NCBI RefSeq assembly: GCF_963678635.1
Contig: NC_087067.1
Span: 22,325,547-22,389,546, forward strand
DNA from: Symsagittifera roscoffensis
Lineage: Eukaryota; Xenacoelomorpha; Acoela; Convolutidae
Reading direction: 5' to 3'
Length of the DNA: 64,000 nucleotides
Shown piece by piece: positions 50,873 to 62,390 of the stretch (the stretch's first letter is position 1; each line of letters opens with the position of its first letter). The position numbers and the translations under genes are program-made. Under the pieces are notes generated by a model, which ran no database searches, was not told the DNA's origin, and worked only from the letters and a program-made list of their open reading frames with translations.

Positions 50873-51200
50873 TCATCCGAATTTTTGAAATTTTAAAATA
50901 CTAGAATATTCTAGCCCTCACCGTTCGGCTAAAAGTTCCAATAACGCTCTTAGTTCTTAAAAACCACCAACCCGGAAGGCTTACTGCTAAAATTCCGAAT
51001 TCTGCAGAGATTGCATTTTTCACATTCTGGTCGAATGTCACACGATCGTTCTGATTTCTCTTTTTCGGTTTTCAGTTATCGCGAGAAAATCGTGCATGAC
51101 AGGCTCCATTCGAATTTTTGAAAAATTAAATTTCACCCCAAAATTAAGCGCTCTTGCTTTTCTCAAGGTCAAACTTCCAAATATGACCGACTGGCACATA

Positions 51201-51210
51201 CTCCCCGGAC
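51201..51210 (-). other. Polypurine tract (element B)
   Basis: GTCCGGGGAG on the minus strand, two bases from the LTR end. It is the primer site expected for plus-strand DNA synthesis. Confidence 0.6.
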
Positions 51211-51808
51211 TGAAGATCGATGTCCTCATCGCGTGCTGTCGTCTGCCAGTGAGTCCCAGAAAACCGAGTGTAGCTCAAGGTACAGTGCCAGTGGTCATTT
51301 ACAGAAGTTTGCAGCAGACTTAAGCTTATCTACACCCCAAAATTCACAGCCATGTAAAATTTTCACACTATCGCTAAACAGCAATCAAAATCTGCACACA
51401 CCTGCACCCTTGAATTCTCGCTTTTCAAGCCAATTATTTAAAATTTCTTTTGTCCCATTCAATTAGGAAATTGTCATGCAGCATTTTGATTTATATAATA
51501 GATATAGCATATTAATAACAATATCTGTTTCGTTAAAATTTCTTTTTCGTGAACCCAGGTTTCACCCGGATCCACACTCAAGCCCCCCTTCCCTCTCAAG
51601 ACTCAAGATCCATTCGAACCATCCGCTCATTTCGCACTCTTCGCCTTGGAGGTGCCGCTCCCTGATGTACTAGATACGGCAAACTGTCTCAACAGTTCTT
51701 CTTCATCATCGGAGCTAATTAAGATCTCCTCCTAAGCCTTCAGCTGTTCATAGTATCGCATCCATTCTCTTTGCTCCTGTAACCTCTTCGCCTGGTTGGG
51801 TAGTGCCT
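51211..51808 (-). other. Element B 3' non-coding region
   Basis: About 0.6 kb with no gene between the last remnant of the extra protein and the polypurine tract. Confidence 0.6.
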
Positions 51809-52375
51809 TCACCCTAGATTCCCGGTTTTCAAACAAAAAGAGTTGTGCAGGCTCAAGCTCACGTTCTTCGCCAAGTCTTCCTCTAGTATTGATTCCCTCG
51901 CTTTGGTATTGTCTCTAGACATTTTACCCACTCTCTTCCATCCTGTCGTGATCGCATTTCGATGGGTTAGCAGGGGTCTCTTGAAAGCTTCCGGCCCAAT
52001 CTCGGCCTGGAACTGTCGATACTCCTTTTGATGCTTTCTCATGTGATCTTTCGTTGTCATGTACAACCAAGACGTCAGTGTCGCCCGAAACCATGGAAAG
52101 TACCTCAAACGGCTCCATACGTGTCTGACTTCCGTTGGTATGGCGAATACTTTGCACGCAGTCTCAAACAACTCGAGTCTCCTGCTGTAGTCTATCGCAT
52201 ATATTGATTCAGCCGTTGGCGTCGTCGCCTCCCGATACTTCGTTATATTCTCTTCTACCCATCTCAGAGCCAGCATCGTACTCACTACTAAGAGCGTCAC
52301 CTTCTGCCGGTGATCCGGTAGTCCGATCGACCGAATTTCTTCTATATCCCACACCAGGCAAAGGGGCATGGGCAT
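51809..52375 (-). pseudogene. Element B extra protein, C-terminal fragment
   Basis: Aligns with A 30998-30168 (LFETACKV, PWFRATLTSWLY, LLTHRNAIT, VSLSLHNSFC). It is separated from the preceding fragment by frame changes, one at an 11-C run (52490-52500). It stops earlier than A. Confidence 0.75.
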
Positions 52376-52445
52376 TCTCCATGGGTGATCTCAATGCTCC
52401 TGAGGTTACGCTCTCCCGAGGCTTCCAAGAGAGGCTCAAGCTCCA

Positions 52446-54197
52446 TCATTTTCTCATGCATCGTGTCGTTCTCTTCCATGTTTGGAGCACCCCCCCCCCC
52501 ACAGGTTTTCCGATCACGTTTTGTCTCTCGTGATCACTTGTGTTCTCACTTTCCAACTTCAAAAGCTCTTCTCCCCAGATTTCACTCAAGTCATCTCTCA
52601 ATTCTTTCGGTACTGTCCCTCTGATTTTCCTCAACAACTTGTGCGAGTGATGCGACACCCGAGCCAACCTCACACACTTGGGCACTGAGAAGGCCTTGTC
52701 CACCAATACTCTCTGGCTGGATGCTTCCACCATCGCCATGTGCAGTGGGTAGTGGCTTCCGCACAAGTTGGCCATCATTGACCCTATCAGGGATTTTGCG
52801 TTCAATGGCAGGCCATAAGCTTCGCTCATGGGAAACCCCATTTCTGCCTCGAGGCCAACCTTCCAGCTCCGGATGTGTTTTTGAGTCACCTGCAACACCC
52901 CAGGCCATGATTCTACGCTCAACGCCGTCACTGAATGGTGTTCAGATTCTAGCCTCTCCAGTGACTGCAGACTACACATTCTCGAGAAGAATCCGAGAGC
53001 TGTCGCTATATTCACCGTAGTTCTCGCGTAACACTCCGCAACTATTTGCACTTCACTTTTCTCCCTTTCCGTGATGTCTTCAAACCAAGTAACCAGATCT
53101 TCGTTTTGAAAGGACAGCATCCTGACACATGACCGTCCATCGCAGGTGTGTTCTCCGTTCCCACACGTCGAATCCAGACAGCTACCCGGTTCCATCTTCT
53201 TTGCTGACCCGAGCTTGTTCGTGTTTTCGCCTGACTCCTGCATCTGAGGTGAGATTAGTTTGTGCAACACACTCAACTTTGCCAAATCTTCATCCTCCGT
53301 TGGTGCTAGCCTCACTCGCTCTGTGGTTTCCTCGATCAGACTCGCGTGGGGATGTGGGCACCAGGAGGGTCTTAGTAATTTCCATACCACTCCCAAGTTC
53401 GTGATTAACAAGCCATTTCCATCACCCATGTTCACTTCAACTCTTTTGTTCGAGCGCGGTATGCTCACCACCTCTGGTGTTTTCTCAAGAATCAGGCCCA
53501 GGCTCGGCCTCTCTTTCTCCACCGCGTCTATTTCCACTATTCGTTCTGTCCAAAACTTCAGTAGCTCCGCTACCTCGTGGTTCCTGTGAGCGCCTCCAGT
53601 TTCTGAGTCTAAGAATGGGTTGTAGGCTATTCCCATCACTCCTGACACGTATTGGTATTCCCCCTTCTCGCTGAGTCTCGAGTACTGCTCTGACGAGGCC
53701 AGGTTACGGTGAACATCATGTTCTTCTTCGAACTTCTTGTTATAAAACCTCCGCACCTCGTCTAGCTTTCTGTGGTTCTCTAGGGATAGTCTGGAACCAT
53801 CTTCCTTTTCTATTCCAGTACTCTGATACACGTTTAAGATGATCGTTGAGACTCTTTTTTCCACGGTTTTACTTCCGCTTGCTCTTTGGTGGCACGCCAA
53901 GATGGTGCTGTCAGACATCATTGACATTATCCATCTCAAGAAACATGTGGCATCCTTCCTCCTAGCCAGGCTCAAACCTGAATTATCCCTGGCCACGTGT
54001 TGCATCAGTGCTTGATACACATCTAGCTTCTTGCTTCCCAACTTCAACCTGTCATATGAGGTCAATGTCTCCAACTCTATTCCCACCAGACTCCAGGTGA
54101 ACATCAATTGTCCTGCGGTTCTAACGAAGGGATTCGCCATCAATGGCGGTGCTGATGAGGATGTCCTCATTGCCTCTTCGAAATGATCCTTCAACAA
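52446..54197 (-). pseudogene. Element B extra protein fragment with Cys/His cluster
   Basis: Counterpart of A 32760-31062. Contains the C-x4-C-x4-H-x-C-x4-C cluster (53180-53127) and VMGIAYNPFLDSE, LLRPSWCPHPHAS, VDKAFSVPKCVRLARVS. Overall identity to A is modest, so this spacing stands out. Confidence 0.75.
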
Positions 54198-54200
54198 GTT

Positions 54201-55250
54201 CTACCAGGACCTCTTCAGCTGATTCGCCAATTCTATCTTGTTAACCTCAGTCTTTTGCTGGGTGGCCCAATTGCGTCGTTTGCGAGCCACTCCACTGTCC
54301 AACTTCTTCAAGCAGTCTTCCATTTCCTTCAATGTCTCGAGGGCCACCCACCATGTCCGGGAGGTGTTCCTCGTTTTGTTCCTCTCCAGTGGATCACTCG
54401 TCACTTGCTTCCCCGTGGCCTGGTGTGCCATCGAGACCCATTCCTTGCCGACATCCACTTCCCATGTCTGTCCGTTCGTTGAACCTCTCTTCACGTTTAC
54501 CTTCTGGGGCTTGAAGTCTTCCTCCGATGTCGAACTGGTGGGAGCCTCTATTTCCCTCTCTACTTCAAGTGGTTTTCTGAGCTCCGTGTTGCTCTTGTAT
54601 GCCGCCGTCTTGCATCGAGCCAAAACCATGGGCGCCGTCTCTCTCAAGTTTCCTTCCGAGACAGCATCCACTGAAGGACTACCCAATCCCTCCACTTCTC
54701 TCTTCCTCTTGCGAGTTTTCACATCTCTGCTTGAGGGTGTTGTGGTTATCATCACTGATTCGACCTCTCTATCTACCTCCAACCCTTCCAACTCTTGCCT
54801 CCCCCCTGCTCGAGCCTTAAGGATATTAGTACTTTTAATCATATTACTAGTCCCAACCTTATCCCCTTTTGTATCATCAACTATTTTATCTACAGTTTTT
54901 TGTTTCAGAGTAGAGCTGTCTTCACATTTTTCTTCTTTAGTCTTCGATCGTGAATTCCTCAGCTCTATCAACTTGTTCAGCAGCTCTTTTCTCGCCTTCT
55001 CATCCAGGCCCGTTCCTATCAGAAGCGGTTCTCCAAACTTCACAACTGTGTCCCACAGTTCCTCCTTGAATTTGTCCAGCGTAGTCTCGCTGCCGACTTC
55101 TTGATTGAATTCCTTCAAGAACTCCTGCCAAGCATCGTCCTTCAGAGACCCCAGGAACATGTCCCTATTTCCTTCGAAAGTATTCTTTTCCCTTTCCTCC
55201 GAGCTCAAGAGTATCATCCCCATATTGGAGGTCTCGCTCGCCAATGGCAA
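54201..55250 (-). pseudogene. Element B extra protein fragment, charged linker region
   Basis: Corresponds to the end of A's 2,102-codon frame: low-complexity Lys/Glu/Thr-rich sequence followed by a helical stretch ending ANQLKRSW. A frame change at about 54200 separates it from the next fragment. Confidence 0.65.
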
Positions 55251-55301
55251 TTCCAGATTCTTCCGAGGAGACGGGGTCAGAGGTGGAGTGGCAGTGTCTG
55301 C

Positions 55302-56474
55302 TCAATTCTCCTCGCTCAAGTCTTTCAACAGCTCTTGAGTGGTGAGCTCCTCCCTTGATGGTCTCGGTTCAGGCGTATTCCCCACTTCCATGTCCTCACC
55401 GGCTTCGCTGAGAGTTTCATCCATACTCTCTTCTTCTGACTCATTTCTTCTTCTCTCGAGAATTCTCTTGAACCGGTCCTCCACGGGTCCACTCCTCTTG
55501 TCTCCAGGTGTATCCACTGACAGTGGTGATGGTGTCGCCGGATCCAGTCTCTTGTACTCCGTCAGGGCCACGTACAGTTGACCTGCAGCATCCAGTTCTT
55601 TTCCCTCCTGTCTCATTTCCACCTGTTCTAAGCCATAGGGTGCCCTATACTTTCTTGTTGCGAATTTCATGTCGTCCACCAACGCGACATGCCCCTCCAT
55701 CATGATCATCCTGCCATCATCCCATATTGGTAGCATATTCTCAAGTCCCTCCTGCTCAAGAGCTCTCAAGACCTTTCGCACCTCATATCCAGGGGGCTGC
55801 GAACCTCGCATCTTTTTTGCTTGCGTCGTCCACGAATTTATTTTCGCCTCGCGAGTGTGGAAGTAAACCGCCGCCGAATAGCCGACGAACAGGGGGTCCC
55901 AGCCATCAGTGAAGTACTTCTGCATTTCTTCCGTAGTCATCCTCGCCATTATGGATGGAACTACCAAGGGGCTGTTCATTCCCAAGGTCATCCTCCTAAC
56001 TATAGGGAACTCAGGCATGGTGGCTGGCAGGATTTCTTTCTCCATTATGGCCTCCAGCTCCCTCTTAACCAGTGCAAAGCTTTCCTCCCAAGCGGGAATC
56101 CTCAAGATCTCTCTTCCGTCTGCTGTCAGTGGGTTCAAGTTCCAGAACTTGGGATATGTCTCGATGGGGCCCTCGCGTTTGCCTCCCATTATACATTGCA
56201 TCTGTCCCCTGAAGTTGCACACTATCAACTCGGCATCTTTCACTTTTCCAAAGAGTACCGTATTGCTCATTTGTGCCCTGAGCAGCTCCTGCTGACACCA
56301 ATTGAGCGCCGTCCCATCCAGTACGCTGATAAGACTCAAGTGCGTTACAGAGTAACGATACGTTGTTACCAGGGGATCTGGGAATGCGTACGTTACTGCT
56401 GGACCGTAAATGCAGGTTACCACCTCCTCTAGACCCCGGATTATCCCCATCGGGTCCGACCTCATTCCCTCCAT
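55302..56474 (-). pseudogene. Element B extra protein fragment
   Basis: Aligns with A in SDPMGIIRGLEEVVTCIYGP(A)VT(Y/F)AFPD, LISVLDGTALNWC, MPEFPIVRRM and WDP(L/Y)FVG.(S/N)AAV. No family recognised. It overlaps the previous fragment in another frame because of an indel. Confidence 0.7.
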
Positions 56475-57759
56475 TCATCTTCTTCCATTCTTCTCTCGAT
56501 TTTGGGTTCTTCTCTTCACCCGTCATGTGCCGATTCTGCATCATGAGGTATTGCACTAACAACGTCTTCAACCCCGCGGCACACTTGTAGGAGTAGGTTT
56601 CGATACTCGAGTGGACTTTCCCCATTGACAGGGGCTCCCCATATTCCATCAATCGATGAAACGACACCAATTCCCCATGGGTCAAGAGTACTAGTGCCAG
56701 ATACCCATCAACCCGAAGTGTCTCTACTCCTCGACTAAACATGTACGCTGGGCCCATGTTGAACAAATATCTGGGGTAGACCATATATAAAGCCAAGAGC
56801 AGGCTGATGGGCATGCCCAGTATCTCCTGCACGAAGGCTCCAAAGATAGTCGCTGTGGTGCCGAACATTCCTGCCATGAATTCTTTCCCCCAGCAGGGAC
56901 TCAAGAACTTAAGAATCTCATGATCCCTTCTAGTCCTCAGCTCACCCTCGGCGTGCTCTCTCCAGAACCCTCCAATCGTCACTTCATTGGCGGCCGAGAC
57001 AAATCTAGCCACCGTCATCTCTCTTCCTTCGGCCAACTCCAGTTGTTTCTCCAGAAAACTCCAGACTTGTTTCACGAGGGGTGGTGCTTCCTCCCTCGTC
57101 TTATTCGTGGCGTTCTCCAGCCTTGGTGTCAAAAATGGCCACCAGCCATTCTCTTGCGTCAGGCGATATTTCATCGACTCTAATTGTTTCTCCGTGTCGG
57201 CCACATTTTTTCTCTCGTTGCTCGGACCTCTAGACTTGCCGGTGGAATCTGTGATCTTCACCTCCATGCTCCGAAACCACAAGCTGGCCGTCAATTGGTT
57301 TATCGCCGGGTGATCGTCCCCGATGACTGGGCTGAACTTGAGTTGCCTGGCAAAGTTCGATATCTCTAGCAAAAGCACCTCGTCCAGTACGATCAGGATG
57401 TCGGCTAATCCATAAAAGCCCCTCAGTGCATGAGATATGTCCGCCCATGCTGCTGCCAATTCTGACTTGCGGAGCCTCAGGTTCGATGGCTCCAATTCCC
57501 GATTGGGGGCTGCCATTAGAATCCGCCATTCGTTTCCCTCTGCTATCAGGATCAAGACCGCATACACGAATTGTAGGGCGGGTGGCATATTCACGTATCC
57601 AGGGGATGTAGTGAACACCACTTTCGTCTTGGATCCAAATCTCGAGACAACATTCTCTTGCACATCATTCATCGCCGCAAACAACGTCTGAATGGCCTCC
57701 CATATCTTCTTCGATGTCGGTTCACTGCCCTTCAGCTGCTCAAGAAGTCCCGCCAACAA
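56065..57759 (-). pseudogene. Element B extra protein fragment, second SGNH-like block
   Basis: Starts just after the expected GIND position, where the frame is lost. Continues with TTSPGYVNMPPALQFVYAV, APNRELE, the D-D-H segment (VIGDDHPAI) and NQLTASLWFRSMEV, matching A. Hydrophobic stretches (SLLLALYMVY) could be membrane segments or a buried core. Confidence 0.7.
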
Positions 57760-58292
57760 AACAATAGCAGCTCAGGCTCACAGGGCATCTCCAACATTAT
57801 TGCCACCACTAGAGTTAACATCTGGTTTAGTTCGGCTCCTGGCAAAGAGTATATCAGAGTCTCCGGCCAGAACAACTTAGGAGACGTTCCTTCGAAGTCT
57901 GATCCCGCCACAATGACTACCCTCGCAGCAGCTGGATCTGCTCTATCGTAAACTGCCAAGGTTTTGGCCAGCTGGGTGCTCCCACAGGGCTTCCCGTACC
58001 TGGGATCTTCCGCCAATTTTGAGCCTTCGTAAGCGGCATCTGGCAATTCCATTCCCCCCGGATTCAGCAGCTTGTCCACCACCCTCAACTGTGCCGGGGT
58101 CGCCAACCTGATCCTGGCGATGCTCGTTCGGTGTTTGGGAGGTTCTGCTATGAGTACAGGACTCCCCAGCAGCTTGAGAGGTCTGTAGTTGATGGGTCCC
58201 ATGATCGCTTTCGTGGGAATTCCGGTCAGGTCCGCGGTCTCCATCAGTTTTCTTCTCGAGAAGTGCGCCTCATGAGCTTTCAACCAGTCCAC
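57732..58292 (-). pseudogene. Element B extra protein fragment (start of second SGNH-like block)
   Basis: Contains ITGIPTKAIMGPINYRPL-like sequence matching A, and IVAGSDFEGTSPKLFWPE, where A has VVANSEFVYTSKSLFWPD. The GSD here is the nearest thing to a block I serine. The frame is lost after PELLLF. Confidence 0.7.
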
Positions 58293-58306
58293 GCAATGAT
58301 GTCTGT

Positions 58307-60427
58307 TTAAGTCTTCTTTTGCGACACTCGTTCAATACCCAGAGTCTCCGCCAATTCTCGTCTGCATTCCAAACCCTCTAGGTCCAGTCCTTTCACCTTC
58401 TCTGGATATCTCAAGCGAGCGGTCTCCATAGGCTTCTTTTCCCGTTTGCTTTCTGCCACTACCACTGAGGATATTGCCGAGCCTGGAGGCGTTGATGACG
58501 TCACCTCCTCAGACTCCATTGGCGTGACACTCGGCAATCTGGCCTGGTCGCTCCTCGAGCTGTCTCTAGTGTCGACCCTCGGTCCTAAGCGACCAGACAA
58601 GGCCCTCGAGGCAAGGAATGGTGGGTTCGGAGGTGGCCCTAATGTGAATTGGGCCGTCTCTAGCAGATCCGCCTCTAGCGTATTTATGTCTCCTTGAAAG
58701 ACGTCATTCAGCCACTCTGCTCCCCTCGGTCTATCGAAGTGGATTCCATCATTGGAGGTGTCCTCTGGGAATCCCGCTTGCTCCATGCGCTCCGCCACGT
58801 CCAACAGTCCGACAGGAAGCACACTCTTCCGGTGGATTTCTCGGATCACCCTGTTTAGGCTCCGCACCTTCTCGTTCATCTCCAAGGCGTGCTGATCAAA
58901 CTTCATATTATAAGGGACAGTACATACTGCCAACAGGATGGGGTCCATCTGGATCCTCAGCTCCTCAAGAAGGCAGCTCATCTTGTCGTGCAGCCTCGTT
59001 ATTTTCCTCGCTTCTCCCCTTGACACATCATTCGTCCCGATCATCAGGGTCACCGTGTACACTTTAGTCATCCCTAGCATCTCAAGCGTTGCCAATATCT
59101 GTGGTGTGGCAGCTCCAGCGAAACTCAAGATTCCTGTCTGCCAGTGCGACTGGATCCGGGTCAACACCCGCACCAGGCTGTCCCCTATGATTAGGTGGAC
59201 CGCGCCTTCTGGCACACGGGTTGGCGCAAGATATTCCACCCAGGCTGCATCATGAAAGCAGTCCCTCCTGGCTTTCTGTTCCGCATTCCAATCCAGCCGA
59301 TTATGCCGGTGGTACCTCTTCTCTGTGTTTTTCTTATAACTCGAGATCACGACGCTCCTGACCGGCTGTTCCCTCCAAGTTGTGGGAAGCTCCGGTCTTG
59401 CCGAACTTTCACGACTTTTCTGCCGCAATTTCTCGCCCAGCTCTTTCAGACGCGATGAGCCGCCGCTCACCTGACTGTCACTCGAGGTCGAGGTTGGGGT
59501 ATATCCCGGCAGCACCACATCCATCAGTGGGCGTATGGGTTGCGTCTCTAAGCTACGCAAGGAGGACGTTGCTTCATTCGGTATCCAGACTTCCAACCCT
59601 TCACTCATGTGTTCTCGGGCCTCGCGGTCAAGGTTGAACCGTCCTCTTGCCCTGGGGGCTTCATCCACTTCCATGCGTGACTCTGGCCTCGAGCTGGTAA
59701 CCACTCGCTCCTTTGGCCTGGCTCCCTTCTGTGCATCAAGTTCGCGTTGTCGTTGTTCTATTCTCTCCAACTCCGACTTCAGTTGATCACGATTCGCGGC
59801 ATTCTCCCGCACCCTTAGTTCCTGCTGATGTTCAGCCTTTAGCATCTCAAGCAACCTCAGAGTCTGATCTCGTTCGTTGACCGCCTGGTCCCTCTCCAGC
59901 TGAACCTTCTCCCGATCCAGCTTTGCCTGATCCCGATCGAGGTTCGCCTTGTTCCTTTCCTTCTGCGTCTTCTCGAGCTCTTTCTTTAGAACACCAAGAT
60001 CCGGATATGCCTCAGTCGTCTGTTGTGCTCGCGTAGTCGATAGCACTTTACTCGAGCTCTGACCTGTGGATCTTGCTGATGGCCTAGTTGGTAGTGGGAA
60101 TTCTCCTGCGCCATATTCGGTGTTGTTACTCAGGCCAGGATTTCTTGCCAAATCAAAACCCCTTACTCCTCCATCCACATTCCAAGACAACCATCTGGTC
60201 TGTTCCTGATTTGATATTCCCTCGGTGGTGTAGCCGATCATCAAGACAGCCTCCATCGCAGACTCCCTGCACTCACCCTGTTCTTCCAATTGGAGGATGG
60301 CATTCAGCATTACCGCCATTCTCTCGTCTATTCGGGTATAATCCAGGTCCCTCAGGCGTCTGTATAGCTCATCGAGAGTAGGCTTCTTTAGGGCCGCGGG
60401 CATGGATTTCCAGAACCTGTCTGCCAT
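58307..60427 (-). pseudogene. Element B extra protein, N-terminal fragment with SGNH hydrolase
   Basis: 706 codons from the ATG at 60427. Helical N terminus (LDELYRRLRDLDY), a clear coiled coil (KELEKTQKERNK... heptads, about 59995-59760), then the SGNH blocks: IIGDSLVRVL, FAGAATPQ, MIGTNDVSRG, NDGIHFDRP. All catalytic residues are conserved with A. The frame breaks near 58300, before the second block. Confidence 0.8.
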
Positions 60428-60460
60428 TCTCTGTGACTTCGGGATGTATTCGAGTATTAA

Positions 60461-60540
60461 CCAGCTCAAGAATTACCTTACCAGCTCAAGAATTACCTTA
60501 CCGGCTCAAGAATTACCTTACCGGCTCAAGAATTACCCAA
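60461..60540. repeat. 20-bp tandem repeat x4
   Basis: Four consecutive units of CCAGCTCAAGAATTACCTTA with few changes, then a partial fifth. It lies just upstream of the giant-ORF start in B; A lacks it. Confidence 0.95.
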
Positions 60541-60675
60541 CTCAAGAATTCTCTAGAAATGTTCCCTTGCAAATACTTGCTGCAGGTGTCGTTTATGGCG
60601 AGTTCAATCAAGATTTCTCTTTCTGTCTCTTGCTTGAGTATAGTTGGATTTTCAACTTTGTTTTTCAAACTTGAT

Positions 60676-60690
60676 CTGAAAACAGAAACC
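60676..60690 (-). promoter_or_regulatory. Candidate splice acceptor before the giant ORF (B)
   Basis: The minus strand reads GTTTCTGTTTTCAG, ending 248 nt upstream of the ATG at 60427. Equivalent in position to the site at 39188 in A. Confidence 0.45.
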
Positions 60691-60961
60691 ATATTAAGAC
60701 TTAACATGTCATGTTCCCAACCTAGAGACCCCATTTTTACCAGTATGGTTAAAATCTTATCATTTTCATTCTACTTAAAACAATTCAATTGGATTTTCCT
60801 TAAAAGCATGCAGATTCATTTTATGTTTTAGCACCGTTAATTCTTTTTAAAATTCAACTGTCATGCCAATCACGTCTTAAGATCCCTTTACCTGTGCCGC
60901 ACCCCAGTACCTAACTCAAGACTCTTCCCTCGCGCCCAACTCGAGACCCCGTGTCCCCAAC

Positions 60962-61420
60962 TCAGGCGATGCTCAAGTAGTATTTCTTGTGCAGATACAC
61001 CATTATCTCAGTTTCCGCGAAGACTACATGTAGGATAGCGTACAATTCCCTCGAGCTCAGTTTGCCCCTGTTTGGGTCATACACCGGCATTGAGACCTCC
61101 ACTATTCCTCTTTCAATCATGAAGTCTCGTAGTCGTATTAGTGCCAACATCACGTGTTCGGGATCAATTGTGTTCCTGTCACTGACCCTCGTCTTTAGGA
61201 AGCACAGATATTTGCCCGGGACTTGTGCTACTGATGGTGGAAGCGCTGCCATCCCTCCCAGTCCTGGTCTCTGTCTGAACAGAAACTCTACGTTCTGGTA
61301 CTCTCTTTTGAAGTCAGCTTCCAATCTTGATTTGAAACTCATGTCCGCCGTGATGCAGATCGCACTAGTCCTGTTTGACAGGATGAAGTCGCTATCCGTT
61401 ATCATGATGTTCTCCGAGTA
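60962..61420 (-). other. Macrodomain-like module (B)
   Basis: Second copy of the module described for A, about two-thirds identical by eye over about 150 residues, with the same C terminus (YLHKKYYLSI). Such conservation between diverged elements implies selection. Confidence 0.6.
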
Positions 61421-62390
61421 CTCATTGGGTATTTCAAATTTCGTTTTGAAATTCCGACCTATGGTAGGCTCTGGCTCTTCTTCTTCCAGTTCCAATTCGC
61501 TTGTTTCTCTCACTTCCTTGAGCTTCTTTATCATCAAATTTTCGGTGTGGGTAAGTCCTACCCCCACTCCCCGGACAAAAATATTTATCGACGTCCCCGT
61601 CGATGTTGTCGGGTCTGAATTGTCCGGAGGAATGTCCAGTGGCCTATCTGTTGCCGTCCATCCGAAAAGAAGGTCCTCTGCCTTCATATAATTTGCCGAT
61701 GATACGTCGACTTGTTGAATGCTTTGTCCTTCCCGGCTCTCGTCTTTGACATCGCGCATCCACTCTAGTATCCTCAAGTTCGTGTTCTCCCTCCTCTCTA
61801 TCTCGCTCTGTTCGAGATCCGTCTCCAATTCTGGCGTCGAATAGTCTTCCTGCGGATAGTGTCCACCATCGTCAATGACCTGCCATTCCTCTCCGGCTTC
61901 CTGTTCGCCTGCACTCAGTAGTTCCTCGCCCAATTTGTCTGGCTGTATCTTATCGATCAAGAAGTCATCCCCGTACCTGTTGTACCTCATGCCGGTCCGC
62001 TTACGATTGCCAGTCCTGGTTCCCGGTGGTATTGGTCGATCTGGCTCCATCCACTTCGGCACCTCATCTTGCTCCGGGTCGTTCCAGTCTTCTTCTACAA
62101 ATGATCCTGCCTCAGACTCCACTTCTATCTTTTCATTGTCGTCCAAACTCAAGTTCTCATTACCATCATTCTTCTCTCTGGTGCCTTTTTCATTCACTTC
62201 ACACGCTGGCTCTACCACCAGGTACTCAAGACCCTCCATGTCCTTCGGTATGCACCAATCCTCCGGGGACGGGACGTGAGGCTTCAGATTTTCATAATGT
62301 GCCGCTCGCCCAGTACTCAAGCGATAAAACCGTCCTTGTTGATGGACTTCCGTTATCATGAATGGTCCCCTCCACTGAGTAGTTTCTTTG
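60962..62390 (-). CDS. Element B Pol C-terminal part: integrase GPF tail, linker, macrodomain
   Basis: In a different frame from the integrase core. Begins with the integrase C-terminal module WRGPFMITEVHQ.GRFYRL..GRAAHYENLKPH, then a 300-residue acidic linker with one polypurine-tract core (61567-61576). It ends in the macrodomain-like module (about 61420-60962) that matches A: ITDSDFILSNRT, ADMSFKSRLEADFKREY, FRQRPG.GGMAALPP, KYLCFLKTR, LSMP-type VSMPVYDPNRG, YLHKKYYLSIA. Confidence 0.75.

Larger units (their letters stand above)
50121..51198 (-). mobile_element. LTR shared by B (3') and possibly A (5')
   Basis: TG...CA ends (TGTAACATTC... CTGGCACA) and a polypurine tract (GTCCGGGGAG-TA on the minus strand) directly outside its right end, which makes it the 3' LTR of element B. 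It is 1,078 bp and contains the hairpins and CRE described for the LTR at 28424. No other copy lies between it and A's gag, so it may also be the 5' LTR of A. Confidence 0.85.

Noticed and set aside
52490-52500. Run of 11 C residues as a programmed frameshift site
   Set aside because: Lies among many other breaks in the decayed B copy; ordinary homopolymer slippage or sequencing error is enough.
54238-55104. 288-codon plus-strand open frame
   Set aside because: Antisense to the coding frame of the extra protein; Ser/Leu-rich composition is what antisense of Lys/Glu-rich coding sequence gives. Same for the other long plus-strand frames between 30 and 64 kb (e.g. 35813-36544, 60987-61691).
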